Assembly (NCBI GenBank): GCA_900642245.1
Contig: CAAAJI010000013.1
Coordinates: 447,053-511,052, forward strand
Origin: Fragilaria radians
Lineage: Eukaryota > Bacillariophyta > Fragilariophyceae > Fragilariales > Fragilariaceae
Reading direction: 5' to 3'
DNA length: 64,000 nt
This document shows positions 34,501 through 45,960 of the stretch, piece by piece. The notes beneath the pieces were generated by a model that saw nothing but the letters and a program-made list of their open reading frames with translations, did no database searches and was not told the DNA's origin. The position numbers and the translations under genes were made by a program. Each line of letters opens with the position of its first letter. Positions within the stretch are counted from its first letter, which is position 1.

Positions 34501-34532
34501 AATGGAGTGTATTCGCATGTTATAACTCTTAA
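31522..34532. other. intergenic, 3.0 kb, no supported gene
   Basis: This is the longest stretch here without recognisable genes or element fragments apart from short frames. The right end is the 3' flank of the DUF3727 gene. Confidence 0.55.
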
Positions 34533-35225
34533 TTACTCATCCATGTCAAGGAAAAGTTGCTCCAATTGAGGCATCACTTTCTCGCTTTCCTCTGGACTTA
34601 GGAGAACTCGCTGACCAGCGACGACTTCTTTCCCAACCAACAGAACAGGATCCATCAAACGAACTAGGTTGAACTCTCTGTCTCGATGCTCAAAACTTAA
34701 GAGAACTTCGACCTGCTCATCCTCACTTTCGTCGTCATCGTCATCGTCATCCTCATCTTCGTCATCAATCTCATCTAGCTCTCCTACAAGAGTCAAAGTC
34801 TGTGGTGTCCGCTGTAACACCAATTCTTCCCCAAACTCTTCCGCGACTATAGACTCAGCAACTGGGAAGACATCATTCATTAACTCGTCGTCTAATTCAA
34901 TGGGGGTGAGTTGCTCATCTTCATCAAAGTAGCAAAGCATAACAGCGTGATCACAAGGAACGCCAATAGTATACTCGACATCTTCTAGTTTTGCAACTGC
35001 ATCAATATAGCATTCAATAAAAGTATTGGTAGTCAAGTCTAGAAATGGCACTGGCTCCTGATCTGGATCAGAAATTTGATGCAATTCATTTCGAATGGCT
35101 GTGTTTGAAAGCTGTTTTCGTTCTCCAGTCAAACTTAGGTGATTTGACACTCGAATCGGACTGAAGAACGCTGCAGCATTCGGAAAGAGTAAAAAAAGCA
35201 AAAGTTGGGTAAGAGCCGGTGTCAT
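34533..35225 (-). CDS. plastid-targeted DUF3727-type protein
   Basis: The 230-aa product starts at the ATG at 35225. A signal peptide (MTPALTQLLLFLLFPNA) is followed by AAAFFSPIRV, an ASAFAP-like plastid-import motif with Phe at the key position, then a transit region. The mature part has FIECYIDAVAKLEDVEYTIGVPCDHAVMLCYFDEDE, a long Asp/Glu tract (about 152-176), and EFNLVRLMDPVLLVGKE..VLLSPEE near the end. The pattern 'PCDxAVxLxxxDExxxLxPI' is that of DUF3727, known in cyanobacteria and chloroplast-bearing eukaryotes, which fits a plastid location. No molecular role is established. The acidic tract is coded by GAT/GAA repeats and probably varies in length. Confidence 0.75.
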   Translation of the reverse strand: MTPALTQLLLFLLFPNAAAFFSPIRVSNHLSLTGERKQLSNTAIRNELHQISDPDQEPVPFLDLTTNTFIECYIDAVAKLEDVEYTIGVPCDHAVMLCYFDEDEQLTPIELDDELMNDVFPVAESIVAEEFGEELVLQRTPQTLTLVGELDEIDDEDEDDDDDDDESEDEQVEVLLSFEHRDREFNLVRLMDPVLLVGKEVVAGQRVLLSPEESEKVMPQLEQLFLDMDE

Positions 35226-35384
35226 CTTTTTAAAATATTTTTGATTCAAGTGAAATATGGATTCATTTACTGTCTGCGTATTTATCTATGCTGGATACAA
35301 GCGATCGAATCTTGCATTTTTGAAAGGTGGAGCATGCGATATCATGTAGTACCAGGAAACTGATGTAACATTCTAAGTAGAATG

Positions 35385-35560
35385 TATTCTGCATGACGCC
35401 CAGACGATAGAATTCCATCCAATAATTGCATGTTAATTGGGTCAAGTTCGGATGTTGCCACTGATCGATGTACTGGATGTTGTGACCAACCGATAGGATT
35501 TCCATCCAAGAATTGCACGTTTAACTGAATCAACTTCCAAGGTCATCATTGAATTATGTA
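35385..35560. repeat. tandem duplication, unit about 86 bp
   Basis: The copies align from 'tgacgcccagacgatagaatt' (about 35394) and 'tgaccaaccgataggattt' (about 35480) through 'ccatccaataattgcatgtt' against 'ccatccaagaattgcacgtt'. It lies between the RPS23 and DUF3727 genes. Divergence is about 20%. Confidence 0.65.
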
Positions 35561-35674
35561 GACTTGAAAGTGTAATTAACGTGAGACATGCTAAAGAACA
35601 ACTTCCTTAACTAGATATGTTACACGAAGCGAGCCCAATCGATTTAAAAAACAGTGCTAATGGTTTATTAGAGT

Positions 35675-36106
35675 TTAATGATTTGGCTTATCCTTTTTTT
35701 CCTTGTATAGAGCCCAGAGAGAAACCCCCGCCACCTTTACAACCTTGAATCGAACTCCTGGAATATCTCCAACGGCATGACCGGATCGACCGAAACCTGC
35801 AATCAAAACTTCGTCGTTTTCGTTGCAAAAGTTCAAGCAACCATCTCGTGGTACGAATGCTGCAATTTTTTTACCATTCTTAATCAACTGTACTCGCACG
35901 CACTTTCGGATGGCACTATTCGGTTGCTTTGCTTCAATCCCGATTTTCTCCAACACAATACCCTTCGCCATTGTTGACCCTCCCATAGGATTGGCCTTCA
36001 TTGCCGTAATCGAGTTTTTCTTACAGTATTTTAAATCATGCCAGCGCTGATTACGTCGGTGGATTCGAAGTTTGCGACCTGTGTTGATTCCACTTGGCTT
36101 ACCCAT
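35675..36106 (-). CDS. RPS23: 40S ribosomal protein S23 (uS12)
   Basis: The 143-aa length equals that of eukaryotic RPS23. Diagnostic stretches are all present: MGKPSGINTGRKLRIHRRNQ, KANPMGGSTMAKGIVLEKIG, EAKQPNSAIRKCVRVQLIKN and PGVRFKVVKVAGVSLWALYK. The PNSAIRK loop includes the Pro that is hydroxylated in many eukaryotes and lies at the decoding centre. uS12 helps control tRNA selection accuracy. The first 40 residues depart a little from the usual sequence (CKKNSITAMKANP for KKAHLGTALKANP), consistent with a divergent protist. The coding part is intronless; a likely 5'-UTR intron lies just upstream. Confidence 0.97.
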   Translation of the reverse strand: MGKPSGINTGRKLRIHRRNQRWHDLKYCKKNSITAMKANPMGGSTMAKGIVLEKIGIEAKQPNSAIRKCVRVQLIKNGKKIAAFVPRDGCLNFCNENDEVLIAGFGRSGHAVGDIPGVRFKVVKVAGVSLWALYKEKKDKPNH

Positions 36107-36126
36107 GATGATTCAAGTTAAAGTAC

Positions 36127-36263
36127 TGGTGTGACGTAGAGAAACAAAAATGAGAGAACATCGACATTCTGAAACTCAAGAAACACCATATCACAGACAA
36201 AGCTCCAATGATGAAAGTATAGACAACATGCCTTATAGTTGTTCGATCAAACATCTTTCTTAC
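36127..36263 (-). other. predicted 5'-UTR intron of RPS23
   Basis: On the minus strand, ctgctaaag|gtaagaaag gives a strong donor at 36263. tttctctacgtcacaccag is a pyrimidine-rich acceptor ending at 36127, 20 nt before the ATG. Leader introns are common in ribosomal-protein genes. An alternative acceptor (gagtttcag) lies about 37 nt earlier in the intron. Confidence 0.5.
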
Positions 36264-37950
36264 CTTTAGCAGCTGTGAGTCGACGCTTCGGACTGTTGCC
36301 AGGTAAAAATGTTTCTACTGTATTGCTCTAACCAGAATCGCAGGTCGGTGGTAGTAAGTGGTAAAAATCCAAATATACTACCACTGCCCATCTCTGACAA
36401 TATACTGTCTTAAAATACTAGCTTGAAAGTAGTTGCAGCTAAGTTAGCGGCTCAGGAAATAAAGTCTGCGTAACTTTGCAACGTTTTAAGGCCTTGGAGT
36501 TTATTTGTATGTTATTAATGAACGCAGGATATGCAATTCATGGCATTAATCTTTGTTTTATGATTAACCTCAATGTATGCAACATCATTGGCTCATGCTT
36601 TGAGGAATATTGTAAATGTATGCTGTAAGCAAATATGCCACCGTGAGGTCCTAAATCTGCAATGATAACTACGTTTAGAATCTTGCTACAATGGTGTTGT
36701 TCATTAGCTAAGAATGTGAATTGCGTAATGGTATTTATTTTATGCCAGAAATTCAGAGTATGCAAATGCATCCTACATGTATGCTTTATATTTTGAACGT
36801 TTGTTTTGATGCACATAATAATTATTTTCCCTTTCTTTTTGTAACCTCTGATACAACAGGATATAGAGTTGATGTATATATTATCATAGTGTACGTGCTC
36901 TTTCTTGCTCACTCGAACGTTTCCCAATTATTTCGTTATTGTCTTCTTCCTTTCGTAGTGTTGAATACTCTGTAAATACCGCAGATATTTCGGGTGTATG
37001 CGGTAACTCTTAGGAGTGGAAATGACTCTCTGCAGGAGAAGTAAGCAAAGTCTCAAATACTTGCTTCAATTTCCCTGATCATAAGTTAAGATCACCCATC
37101 TCCGCTGCTGCAAAATGAGAAAAGATTATTGGAGCAGTTTGACCAAGAAGAAGCGTTTCAAATCTCTTTAGAAACCATGGTCTCAGGGCCTATTAAGCTA
37201 TCTGAGTGATGAGAATTGGGCATTGCATGACATATTTACTGTAACAGCATCATAGTTTTGCTTAAAACTAACAAAGGAGTTGCTCATTTACTGAGGATGA
37301 GAGCCGCCAGAATAAATGGGCAAAATCTGGATCACAAATCCGGATCACTCTTTTTCTCTTTTCACAACGCACATTTCTCCAAAGATCCTTAGATCATGGG
37401 CACATGAGCCTGATAATGAAATGGCAACTCTTCCGAGACTTCTCCCTATGTTTTTTCATCAAAAAATTTATTTATGAGTAGAAGTTGATGCACATTGCGC
37501 AAAGATTTCACTTTTGGTCTGCTCCATTTAATGTCACTCGCATTCTGCTTTAAGGTTTGGAAGTCCTTGAACCTGCATATTCAAAGAGAACAAATACGTC
37601 TATGCTTTTACTTTCATCTCCAAAGGATTTGTTTTCTCCTGCACCCTTGCATTGAAAAAAATCCTGTCATTGAATTTCAGAGTGAGATTTGTAAGCTTTC
37701 TTTCAAAGTGCTCTATTTATTCAGGAAGTAACGCTAACAATAATCTGTGCAATCGTCAATAATCAAGGCTCAGAACTTAGATACTCCAACGCGCTCACCT
37801 TTAATTGAAGTGATTATAATATAAAGTTTATATTTCTCTAATGCCTTAGATGTCAACATTTACCTCGGGTTTCCTGGGCCAATCCTATTTCCTGCCTTTT
37901 CGATGGATACCGTATTAAGTCTTAGCCTTGACAAAATCCCTTCTTTGTCT
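36264..37950. other. intergenic, 1.7 kb, no supported gene
   Basis: The left end is the probable RPS23 promoter. A 129-codon minus-strand frame at 36538-36927 has no recognisable motif and an AT-driven composition, so it is not annotated as a gene. Confidence 0.5.
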
Positions 37951-38550
37951 TTAGAACGCTTTTAAAGGATAATGTAGTTCTTCCTGTAGAGAAACGGATA
38001 ACTGTATCATCTTTCCTGATGTTTCCACGTTTGCTGCATTTCCCTTGAACCGCGATGTGCAACGACTGTATTCTTCATTTGCCTTACTTTCACAATTGAC
38101 CTCGGATTGGAGTCTCTCAAATCGTAGATTCAATGCGTCATGTAGTTCATGATCTCGAGCAAATATACTTTATTTCTGATCCTCTACTCTTAAAGCGCCA
38201 TTTGTAGCTTATTACACCCGATCAGAAACTTAAGCACATGAATAATGAACAGATCAATCGACATTGTTGATCCCATATCTTCTAACTTCATTCTATAGTC
38301 TTCTAGTGCAGAATTCCAAGCATCTGAGCCTTTATTTTTGCTCTGTGAGCTCTCTTCCTTTACAACTATTTTCACTAGGGGAGGAGCTGAGTTTGACTCA
38401 AACGTACTATTTAACCTTTCCCAGGCCATGGCTGTTTAACGAGCCTTTATTCTTATACCAGTTTACAATATTGGAAGCCACTTTATCACTAGTAGATTTT
38501 ATCTTGATGGAAAGTATGATTCCGCGTAAGTCAGTTCAATTAAATTGAAG
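37951..38550 (-). mobile_element. degenerate LTR-retrotransposon gag fragment
   Basis: The minus strand reads AWERLNSTFESNSAPPLVKI, then NSALEDYRMKLEDMGSTMSI, the classic Gag segment 'AWxxL...EDxRxxLEDMGxxMxDxxFMxHIL' (the latter part reads DLFIIHVLKFL). Further on, SRFKGNAANVETSGKM is a decayed 'FKGxCxxCGKxGHK' zinc knuckle that has lost its Cys and His. Stops and shifts break the frame. Confidence 0.65.
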
Positions 38551-39268
38551 GCACCTGTTACAAAGTCCTCTTCACATTAGTTGTAAAATGTTTATTTTAT
38601 ACTCTCTGTCACTTGCTCACAATTTGATAGGTTATCCCAGATTGGTTACTTACAACTAATTAAATGTAAGTGATCCCTTCAAGCATTTCTTGTCCGTGGT
38701 TTCATGCCACTTCTTTTTAACTTCTTTGACTGAAGGTTTCAGTCATCTTCCAATTTTCTAATTCATTTGCTTCATTCACATAATTGAGCACTCCTTTGGA
38801 AGACCATACTTCAGGTAAAGTCATTGAAGTAGCCTTAAGAATTTTGTTTTAATCATTGCCTGGTTTATCTTAAGGAATGATAACTTATTTCAGGATATGG
38901 AATTAAGAGAGCCAACGAAGCGCCACATCATTAGCACAGCAAAAAAATGGTCATAAAGGTTGTGATATCTCGTAACTCTATTTCCATTGATTTATGCCTC
39001 CTTTTCATCGTCTGTCTGTGAGATGTGACCTCGTCCACCCTTTGTTTTGCAAAGTAACCTGGACAGAATTTCTTGCGTTCTGTCTCGGGAATTAATCTTA
39101 TACTCGGAGGTACTAGCAACCTACTGTTAGAACCAATTTCACGCAACATCTTCTGGCTGTGCCCTGTTATTCCATCGTCGATTCAATCAACAAATCAAGA
39201 TCACTTTGTTGCTTGCATTGTCTTACACCGAATTTTTTCTGTCTCTCTTCAATAGTTTTATCTGAGTG
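38551..39268. other. intergenic, about 0.7 kb
   Basis: Contains the 5' flank of the SAPS gene. A 72-codon minus-strand frame starting with ATG at 39149 is divergent from SAPS and could be a tiny gene, but no motif or homologue is recognised. Confidence 0.45.
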
Positions 39269-42265
39269 ATGGACGGAGGATTAGGCGACATTTGGTCCAC
39301 CAAAGCATTTGCTTATGAGTCCCCACTAAAAGACTTACTGGATTCCGAAAACTACACGGTTGAGCAGCTTCTGGAACAAGATGAATTGCTTCAAGAATTG
39401 AGAGGAATGCATCCCACATTGATAGAATATTTTTCTCAGGAAGAATCCTTGATAAAATTGATTAAATACATCATTCAAGAGCCGCTGCCATTAGAACCTG
39501 TCGATTCCTTCTCTATCACAGAAAACCCAAATTTGAAGATAACTGAAGGTGAAGTGGACGAATGGGAGGCACAAACCCCTCCTACTCCTTATTATACTAC
39601 ACGGGATGTTAAAGTGTTGCGTTACCCCTATGTGGCGTGCGAAGTTATTTGCTCCGAAATTAATGCTATTCTTGACACAGTTGTGGATGGTCAAATTTCA
39701 CGAATCGTTTCGTCTTCGAATTATGAAAAAGTTCACATTGAGGACGTTCATCACTCGAAGCCTATCACGATCCTCGACTTGCTGTTTTCCTTAGTCTATA
39801 GTGCTGGAAAAGGACAATTAGATGATTACCGAGCTGGATATTTTGATAAAATATTGACTGTACTGTGCCGAACGAGGCCATTGGCTTTATCTACATATCT
39901 AAATGAAGGAGGCGGAAAAGGCCGGTTAGTCCTAATGAAAGCTATGATAAATCATTTATACTCTCATTCCGTTTTACAGATTGTTCAACGCCTCATGATG
40001 CCGAATTCATCAACGTTTTACAGTAACGGAGAAGCCCAAAGCATGGCGTTTGCAAACAATGATGATTGCCAGGAAGATCCTCAAAATCTCTTCAGGTCCA
40101 AGTGGGCAGACTCATCGGAGGGAGTCGATATGCTTTTAAATTGCTTATTGAACGTTGGTGATGAATCAAACTACGAGTTATTTCTATCCGAAGCACAAAA
40201 TGCCTCCGAAGTTCTCATCACAATGATTCAAAATTCACCATTGATGTCACCCATTCTATTGCGGTTAACTCAAGAACCGATCTTACCGCAGCTGATGAAC
40301 GCTGCCTCTTCTGAAGAGCAAACCTTTTCTCCACATGATAATCTCCTAACTTGCGCGATGAGCGTTTTGGAGGCATTGATCTTGCAACTTGGTGGGTATG
40401 GATCTGTAAACTCAGAAGATGATGGAACAGTTAGGCAGCAAATACCAATGGCCAACGCTGATACTTTGATTCTGCACCTTCCGTTTCTGCTAGATCGACT
40501 AAAGAAACTTTTGCGACACGATTCTACTAGATTATGGTCTTCCCCAATGCAATTTTCCTCCGAACCCCAGCCTATTTTAGGCACTTCTCGGCTTCGCATA
40601 GTTCGGCTGGTTGAATCGTTGGTGCTGTTAGGAAACATCCAAGTGGATAGATTACTTTGTCAGTCAGATATTTTGCAAGCATGTCTTGATCTTTTTTGGG
40701 AGTTTGAATGGAACTCCATGCTGCACCAGTCTGTTGCGAACCTTTTGGTCCACGTTTTTGAGGGGCAAAATTCGAGGTCTATTCTGCAAAAATACTTTCT
40801 TCTTGATTGCAATCTACTACAACGATTGATTGAGTCATTTGAATGCGAGAGAGAAGAAGAATTGTCCAGTCCTGGCCTTGCGGGCAGCAATGACGAGGCA
40901 GATAGATTGCCGATATCAGACGAAGATATTGATACCGTCATTGCAAGCCAACAAGAAGGAGCTATTTCAAGTGACGAGACAACAAGTGATGAGGCAGTCC
41001 TTCCTACTGACAATTACGATGCTATCGAAAAAGATCCAAGAGATCGTACAGCACCCGTTGGGAAACAAATCTCAACTAGATCTTTGGATTTGGGTGGCTT
41101 GAAGGATGTGTTATGCACTGGAAAGGATGCTCCATCTCACATACCATCTCTTCGGAAGGGATACATGGGTCATGTCATCATCGTCTGTCAGGCTTTAGTT
41201 CATGCGTGTACTTCAGCGCCATCTGAGGGATTCATGTCATCTGGAAACGTAGAATATTCTGATAGTAACAGAGAGATCGAGGGAGAGTTTTCTTCATTCA
41301 TTACTTCTCCACTGTCTCACACGAATGCCTCTAAGGAGGATCCTGGTGATCGACTGATCATTGCTGAGTTGATTACCCATCATCCCATGCAAAGCAAGTG
41401 GCAAGATTTTGTAACCAGCACGTTGGCCTCGGAGACCGCAATACAGTCTACTCCGCTTGGAGGATTTCAAATCAACGGAGCAGCGATTGATCCAATCCAC
41501 TCCCATCGTCCAGGACCAGACATCGGGAATTTCAATGACGAATACGATGACGATGATGATGAAGATTTGGCACCTAGTGGTGTGGTCATCGATATGGATG
41601 ATAATGATATTGAGATTGCTGCCAGTATGATTGATTCTCTGAGCTTGCCAAAAACAAGGGAATTTGATTCTGAAGCCTTTACGTCTCTGAATCGAGGTGG
41701 AAATTACGTGTTCGATGACCCTTTAGGCGGAGGACATCATTTTGAGGCAAACTTTGACGATGTGGTCGTTGACAATGAGGATGACGATCACCTCAATCAA
41801 AGAGCGTCAGGAGAATGGGATCCACCAGTAATGGATTTGTTCGCAGGAAATATATCTTTTGATGCTAACAGATCATCCGGGGAAGCAGGTACTGATACTT
41901 GGTCTAGCTTTGCCAGCTTTGATGACGCCTTCTCTGTTCCTATACAAGACTCAAGGAGGTTAGAAAGCCCGGCGATTGGATTAGAATCAAACGATCTTTT
42001 CTCAGCCTCGACCGCTGTAAGGAATAGTTCCAATGTGGATGATATATTCGGAGCCCCAGCGGCTCATAACTTCTTACTTGATACATCCGACTTTGAGGAA
42101 GAAACTTCGACAGAAATCGTTCATGATGAAATAGCCATGGCCTATTATTCATCATCTCGAAGGGGAGAAGATAGTGACGACTCTAGCGTTGAAGAATTTG
42201 ATGACCCCAAGGAAGTTGTATCCCATGAAGACGGTACTTCACCCGAAGAGCCTGTAGTGGCCTAA
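39269..42265 (+). CDS. SAPS-family regulatory subunit of PP6/Sit4-type phosphatase
   Basis: The 998-aa intronless protein starts at the ATG at 39269. Its N-terminus matches the SAPS domain: LLDSENYTVEQLLEQDELLQELRGMHPTLIEYFSQEESLIKLIKYI, then PYVACEVICSEINAILDTVV ('ACEVLTxDVxxI'), then about 500 residues of helical repeats (KPLALSTYL, MLLNCLLNVG, LRIVRLVESLVLLGNIQVDRLL). The C-terminal 300 residues are acidic and disordered (EYDDDDDEDLAPSG...). SAPS proteins bind the catalytic subunit of PP6 (Sit4 in yeast), and in known organisms link it to cell-cycle G1/S and TOR signalling. The start is set by the conserved N-terminal block. Length agrees with the family. Function by analogy with yeast SAP185/190 and human PPP6R. 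Confidence 0.9.
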   Translation: MDGGLGDIWSTKAFAYESPLKDLLDSENYTVEQLLEQDELLQELRGMHPTLIEYFSQEESLIKLIKYIIQEPLPLEPVDSFSITENPNLKITEGEVDEWEAQTPPTPYYTTRDVKVLRYPYVACEVICSEINAILDTVVDGQISRIVSSSNYEKVHIEDVHHSKPITILDLLFSLVYSAGKGQLDDYRAGYFDKILTVLCRTRPLALSTYLNEGGGKGRLVLMKAMINHLYSHSVLQIVQRLMMPNSSTFYSNGEAQSMAFANNDDCQEDPQNLFRSKWADSSEGVDMLLNCLLNVGDESNYELFLSEAQNASEVLITMIQNSPLMSPILLRLTQEPILPQLMNAASSEEQTFSPHDNLLTCAMSVLEALILQLGGYGSVNSEDDGTVRQQIPMANADTLILHLPFLLDRLKKLLRHDSTRLWSSPMQFSSEPQPILGTSRLRIVRLVESLVLLGNIQVDRLLCQSDILQACLDLFWEFEWNSMLHQSVANLLVHVFEGQNSRSILQKYFLLDCNLLQRLIESFECEREEELSSPGLAGSNDEADRLPISDEDIDTVIASQQEGAISSDETTSDEAVLPTDNYDAIEKDPRDRTAPVGKQISTRSLDLGGLKDVLCTGKDAPSHIPSLRKGYMGHVIIVCQALVHACTSAPSEGFMSSGNVEYSDSNREIEGEFSSFITSPLSHTNASKEDPGDRLIIAELITHHPMQSKWQDFVTSTLASETAIQSTPLGGFQINGAAIDPIHSHRPGPDIGNFNDEYDDDDDEDLAPSGVVIDMDDNDIEIAASMIDSLSLPKTREFDSEAFTSLNRGGNYVFDDPLGGGHHFEANFDDVVVDNEDDDHLNQRASGEWDPPVMDLFAGNISFDANRSSGEAGTDTWSSFASFDDAFSVPIQDSRRLESPAIGLESNDLFSASTAVRNSSNVDDIFGAPAAHNFLLDTSDFEEETSTEIVHDEIAMAYYSSSRRGEDSDDSSVEEFDDPKEVVSHEDGTSPEEPVVA

Positions 42266-45049
42266 ATATATTGATTCACTTTAACTAACTTTTCCAGAGG
42301 CCACTTTAAGTTCTTGGCTTTTTAGGGATGCTAGGCATTACACCATTGTTTGGAATGTGAAGGAGATCAGGGATTTAAAACAACTTGTAAGCCATATAAC
42401 AATGATGTTAAATATCTTTGAAATCTTTTTTTATCGTACATTTTTTTTATTTCCTCGTTCTGTTACTATCGGTGTGATTACTTTACGACGTGCTATGCAT
42501 ATATCAAGGCCGATTTTCCATAGTCTCAACCTCCTTTAGTTTGGCCTACAAATGATTTTTGGGTTTTGTCACTTTTAATTTGAGGCTTGACCAGTACGAT
42601 TGGTTCCTACGAAGTATCATTTTACAATTTGTCAAAACTACGTCTGACTCTCCGAATTGTAAAAAGGAAACATGTTGTTTCTGTCCAATATGTATACCTC
42701 CAATCTGCACGCAAGTGACGTTAGAAATACGCGCGCGATGGATATCACTAAGGGGTATAGGTGAGGGTGATGAGAACATTGAGGAGAAACTGGGCTTTTG
42801 CCAGAATATCAGTGATCTAGATTTAACTTTATTTTTAATCAGCATGATATATTAGCATCACAATTAAGGTAAATTTTATCCATTATTTCACTGTGTGTAA
42901 GTTTTCACACTTGTTTCTATATATACTTTTCTGTACTTATAATCATTGCAAGAACAAACGTGAAATGAATTAAATAAATTCAACACATGGCTGTTTAATC
43001 GCATTTAAAGCTTGGAGAGAGTTTATCAGGATGATTTCGATATATTCTCAAATCGCTAAGGAAATGGAAGTCCTTAAGAATTACTCAATCTACACCTATA
43101 TGAAGTCAATAGTAGCATGACTTAAAGAGGAATAAAAATGATGTGGAAATTGAATTCTAAACATACATGTATCATCCGATACTATGGATTTGAAACGTTG
43201 CTTGATGCCAATAGAATCAGTGGCGATGGCACCATGTTCGATATATCAAGTCATCCTTCGTGACTGCAACGACAGATTTATGTTTGCTAAGCGGGCTTAA
43301 CAAATAAGCAAAATTGATATGCTTATGATGGCTAAAATTCCGATTGGACTCAACATGGGAGGCAATTCATTAAGGATATGAAACGCAATGAGAATTGTCA
43401 ACCATTATGATTTCATCGTGAATAGCAGAAGTTCCTATCCAATCAGGACAACGAGTGGCGAGTTGGAAATGTGCCTCATTTTTGATCCTAGATACCTATA
43501 CCAAGCATCCAAAAAGAAGCTGATAACACGTTTAGTTGCGTAAGTTCAAATAAGATTAGCCACTCCCCTCAAACAAAGTGTTAATTGAATTATGAAAATA
43601 CAATAGAGTTAAAGCTGACTTTGTTACACATCTCTTTCGTTGTTTCATCGATCATACATCTCTAAGCTTGAAAGACATCGATATCACCCTTAATCTATAT
43701 ATTCATTTTTTCAACCAACTGGCGTCATGTCCCAGCTTCCTCAAATTTTCCATTTACATTTCTCGTCATCAAATTTTTGTCTAGGACTTTTAGTCTGATT
43801 CGGGTTAAATTTAGCCAACTAGTGTTACTGCTCTCTCACTCTCACAAACATCACGTAGTTCAGCACTTTACCTTCGGTCATATTTACACTCATTATAATG
43901 TATTTTATTGAGATGTTCTCGGAAGACTATTTAATGGGAAACTTCGATACGATAAATATACGATTAAAATGCTCTACAATTTCTTTCGTACAAACAATCG
44001 AAAAATATTCTACATTTTCTTCCTTATAAACAATTGCTGAAAGTTCTTACATATGATGAACGTTCGATTCAAATCACATATCAAACAAGAGTAGTCATCA
44101 TTAATAGAGCACTACAGAGCTTAAACAGGCATAGGACTTTAATCATTTCAAACTTGTGAAGTAAAACTCAAAAGTTACATCTTTGGAAGCGTGGGACACT
44201 GTTTAAGCTCTGTGGATAGTTTCACTTCCAGTACAAGAGGGTTGAAAACAGCAGACGTCCCGTCCTTATGTAAAAAGAAGACACATATTTGAATGATGAA
44301 TTTCAAGGATAAAGTAAACAAGAAGCTCAAAGCTTAGTTTTTGGTAACTTCAAAATAGAACTGCTTTATCCGTGGTCAGTCAAAATATCCTTTGACTGCT
44401 AATTATTTAAAGTCAAAAATTTAAATCATATTAAGCTTCATGAAACACATGTGATTTATTATCAACTAATAATTGCAAATGAAAAAACAACATCTACTAT
44501 TATTCTCAGTTGGCGTTGTGTTTAGATGTACTAATCCCTCAGGTATCTTCCTCATCTACATATTCGCTTTTACTACTAATGGACGTCACCAAATGTTGAT
44601 ACAAATTAGCATCCCTTGAATTAACCATTTCAAGATAAGTTTGATGTATTTACTATAATCTTTAAGTGTTATATTCTAGTATTGTGAATATTGAACATTC
44701 ACCTCCAAAATTGTACTTTATTGATTACTTATAGGGAGCAGCCATTCTTATATTTATTTCTCAGAAATAGGTCCTCTATTTATTTGGATCGTTCCGTTGC
44801 TGCATATTTCAACTACACAAATGGGCCTGTTCTGGGAGCGTTTAACTTCCTGAGTATATCTGTGGTGATGACCATTTTTGGTCTCCGATTTTAGTCTTCA
44901 TAAGGAAGACAATTTGTTTCTCTTTTCCTTGAGCTTTCTTCGTTAATTGTTGCTTACGCCTTATTATCTGATCCCACTTAACTTTAAGAGCCGCATTGTG
45001 AATAGTTTCTCTACCAAACACCAGTTGACATAGAATAAATATTAAGGCA
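42266..45049. other. intergenic, 2.8 kb
   Basis: No intact gene. Around 43230-43540 the plus strand has a coding-like but stop-interrupted stretch (…KIPIGLNMGGNSL… and …CLIFDPRYLYQASKKKL…), probably an old transposon or pseudogene fragment that I cannot name. The rest is AT-rich with short frames. Confidence 0.5.
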
Positions 45050-45960
45050 GTGTGGGAGGTGCTTTTTTTGTCCAGGCAGCTGATTGTAATATGTTCTCGA
45101 GTGGATCATCATCCTCCAATACCTCATTCTCTAGAACAAGCAACCTGAGCATGTCATTAACCACTTTATGCTCTATTTTACTTTTGCATTTGCTTGTGGG
45201 TTGTTCCTAAAAGTAGGCTGGGCATTGATGCCATAACTCTCACACGTTTCTTTGATCTCCCGTTGAACTCGCCCCCATTGCCAAAGACAATAGATTGAGG
45301 CCGTGGATAGCGAGCTAGCTAAGGGATATGAAATCAATCCTGGATAATTGTAGCCAATTTTCTTGTGGTTTGGACAATTTCAAACCATTCAACAGTGGAA
45401 TCACATCACATTTTAGTGAGTCTCTGCATTGTGTGAGTTTGTTACTATCAATTAAGTCCACACAGACAGTGACTCAAGGTTCAGCTTCTGCGTTTTTGGA
45501 TAGTAGCAAACCATAGCACTTTCTTTATCTTAGAGAGTTGGCACATCTTAGGCCAGCCCCGTCCAAGTCATTGTGTTACTTGTGCTGGATTCATTAAGTA
45601 TTCATCATACCAGGAGATGATTCTATGCCTCAAGGGCTATGGAATATATACTTTATCCATGAAGCATAGAAAGTAGTGTCCTTCCTTGCCCTGGAGGGAG
45701 TATTGTGGCTTATGCTCTGCCTTCTCCCTGAGACCTTTGCTTCCGCACTTGCTAAAATCAAGGCAGTATACATTGGAGAACTAGTTCTAGTTTCCACTGT
45801 TGTGAAAGGTAGGGCTGCTATTTCTTCCACTGATATTACTAGACAAAGAGTCAGCAAATACATCTTTCATTTCCGGGAGGTAGTGGAATCGAGCTTCATA
45901 TCCTCCAGAAGTAAGAGACAGTTCAAACGCGGTCTGAAGCTTTTATATCTGAAAATACCA
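45050..45960 (-). mobile_element. degenerate Ty3/gypsy integrase (with end of RNase H)
   Basis: Read on the minus strand from about 45880: a DMFADSLSS relic of 'xxVADALSR', then IISWYDEYLMNPAQ (zinc-binding region, 'IxxxYHEYLxHPGxx'), then VTVCVDLI (integrase core). It ends in IVFGNGGEFKREIKETCESYGI...PTFRNNPQANAK (about 45200-45300), the core ending 'DNGxEF...YGI...PTxxxNPQANA'. At least two frameshifts and several stops are present. Ends are approximate. Confidence 0.65.

Noticed and set aside
34669..34932. Poly-Ser plus-strand ORF
   Set aside because: Antisense of the Asp/Glu tract of the DUF3727 gene.
36538..36927. 129-codon minus-strand ORF
   Set aside because: Composition follows local AT richness, no domain or motif is visible, and the frame does not begin at a clear gene-like start.
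38931..39149. 72-codon minus-strand ORF starting with ATG, divergent from the SAPS gene
   Set aside because: No motif, family or homologue recognised; length is within chance. Position alone is not enough.
42546..42855. Overlapping 98-99-codon ORFs on both strands
   Set aside because: Mutual shadows with no motif; neither has coding character.
43230..43540. Coding-like plus-strand stretch with several stops
   Set aside because: Possibly a transposon relic, but no family could be named; kept only as a remark in the intergenic entry.
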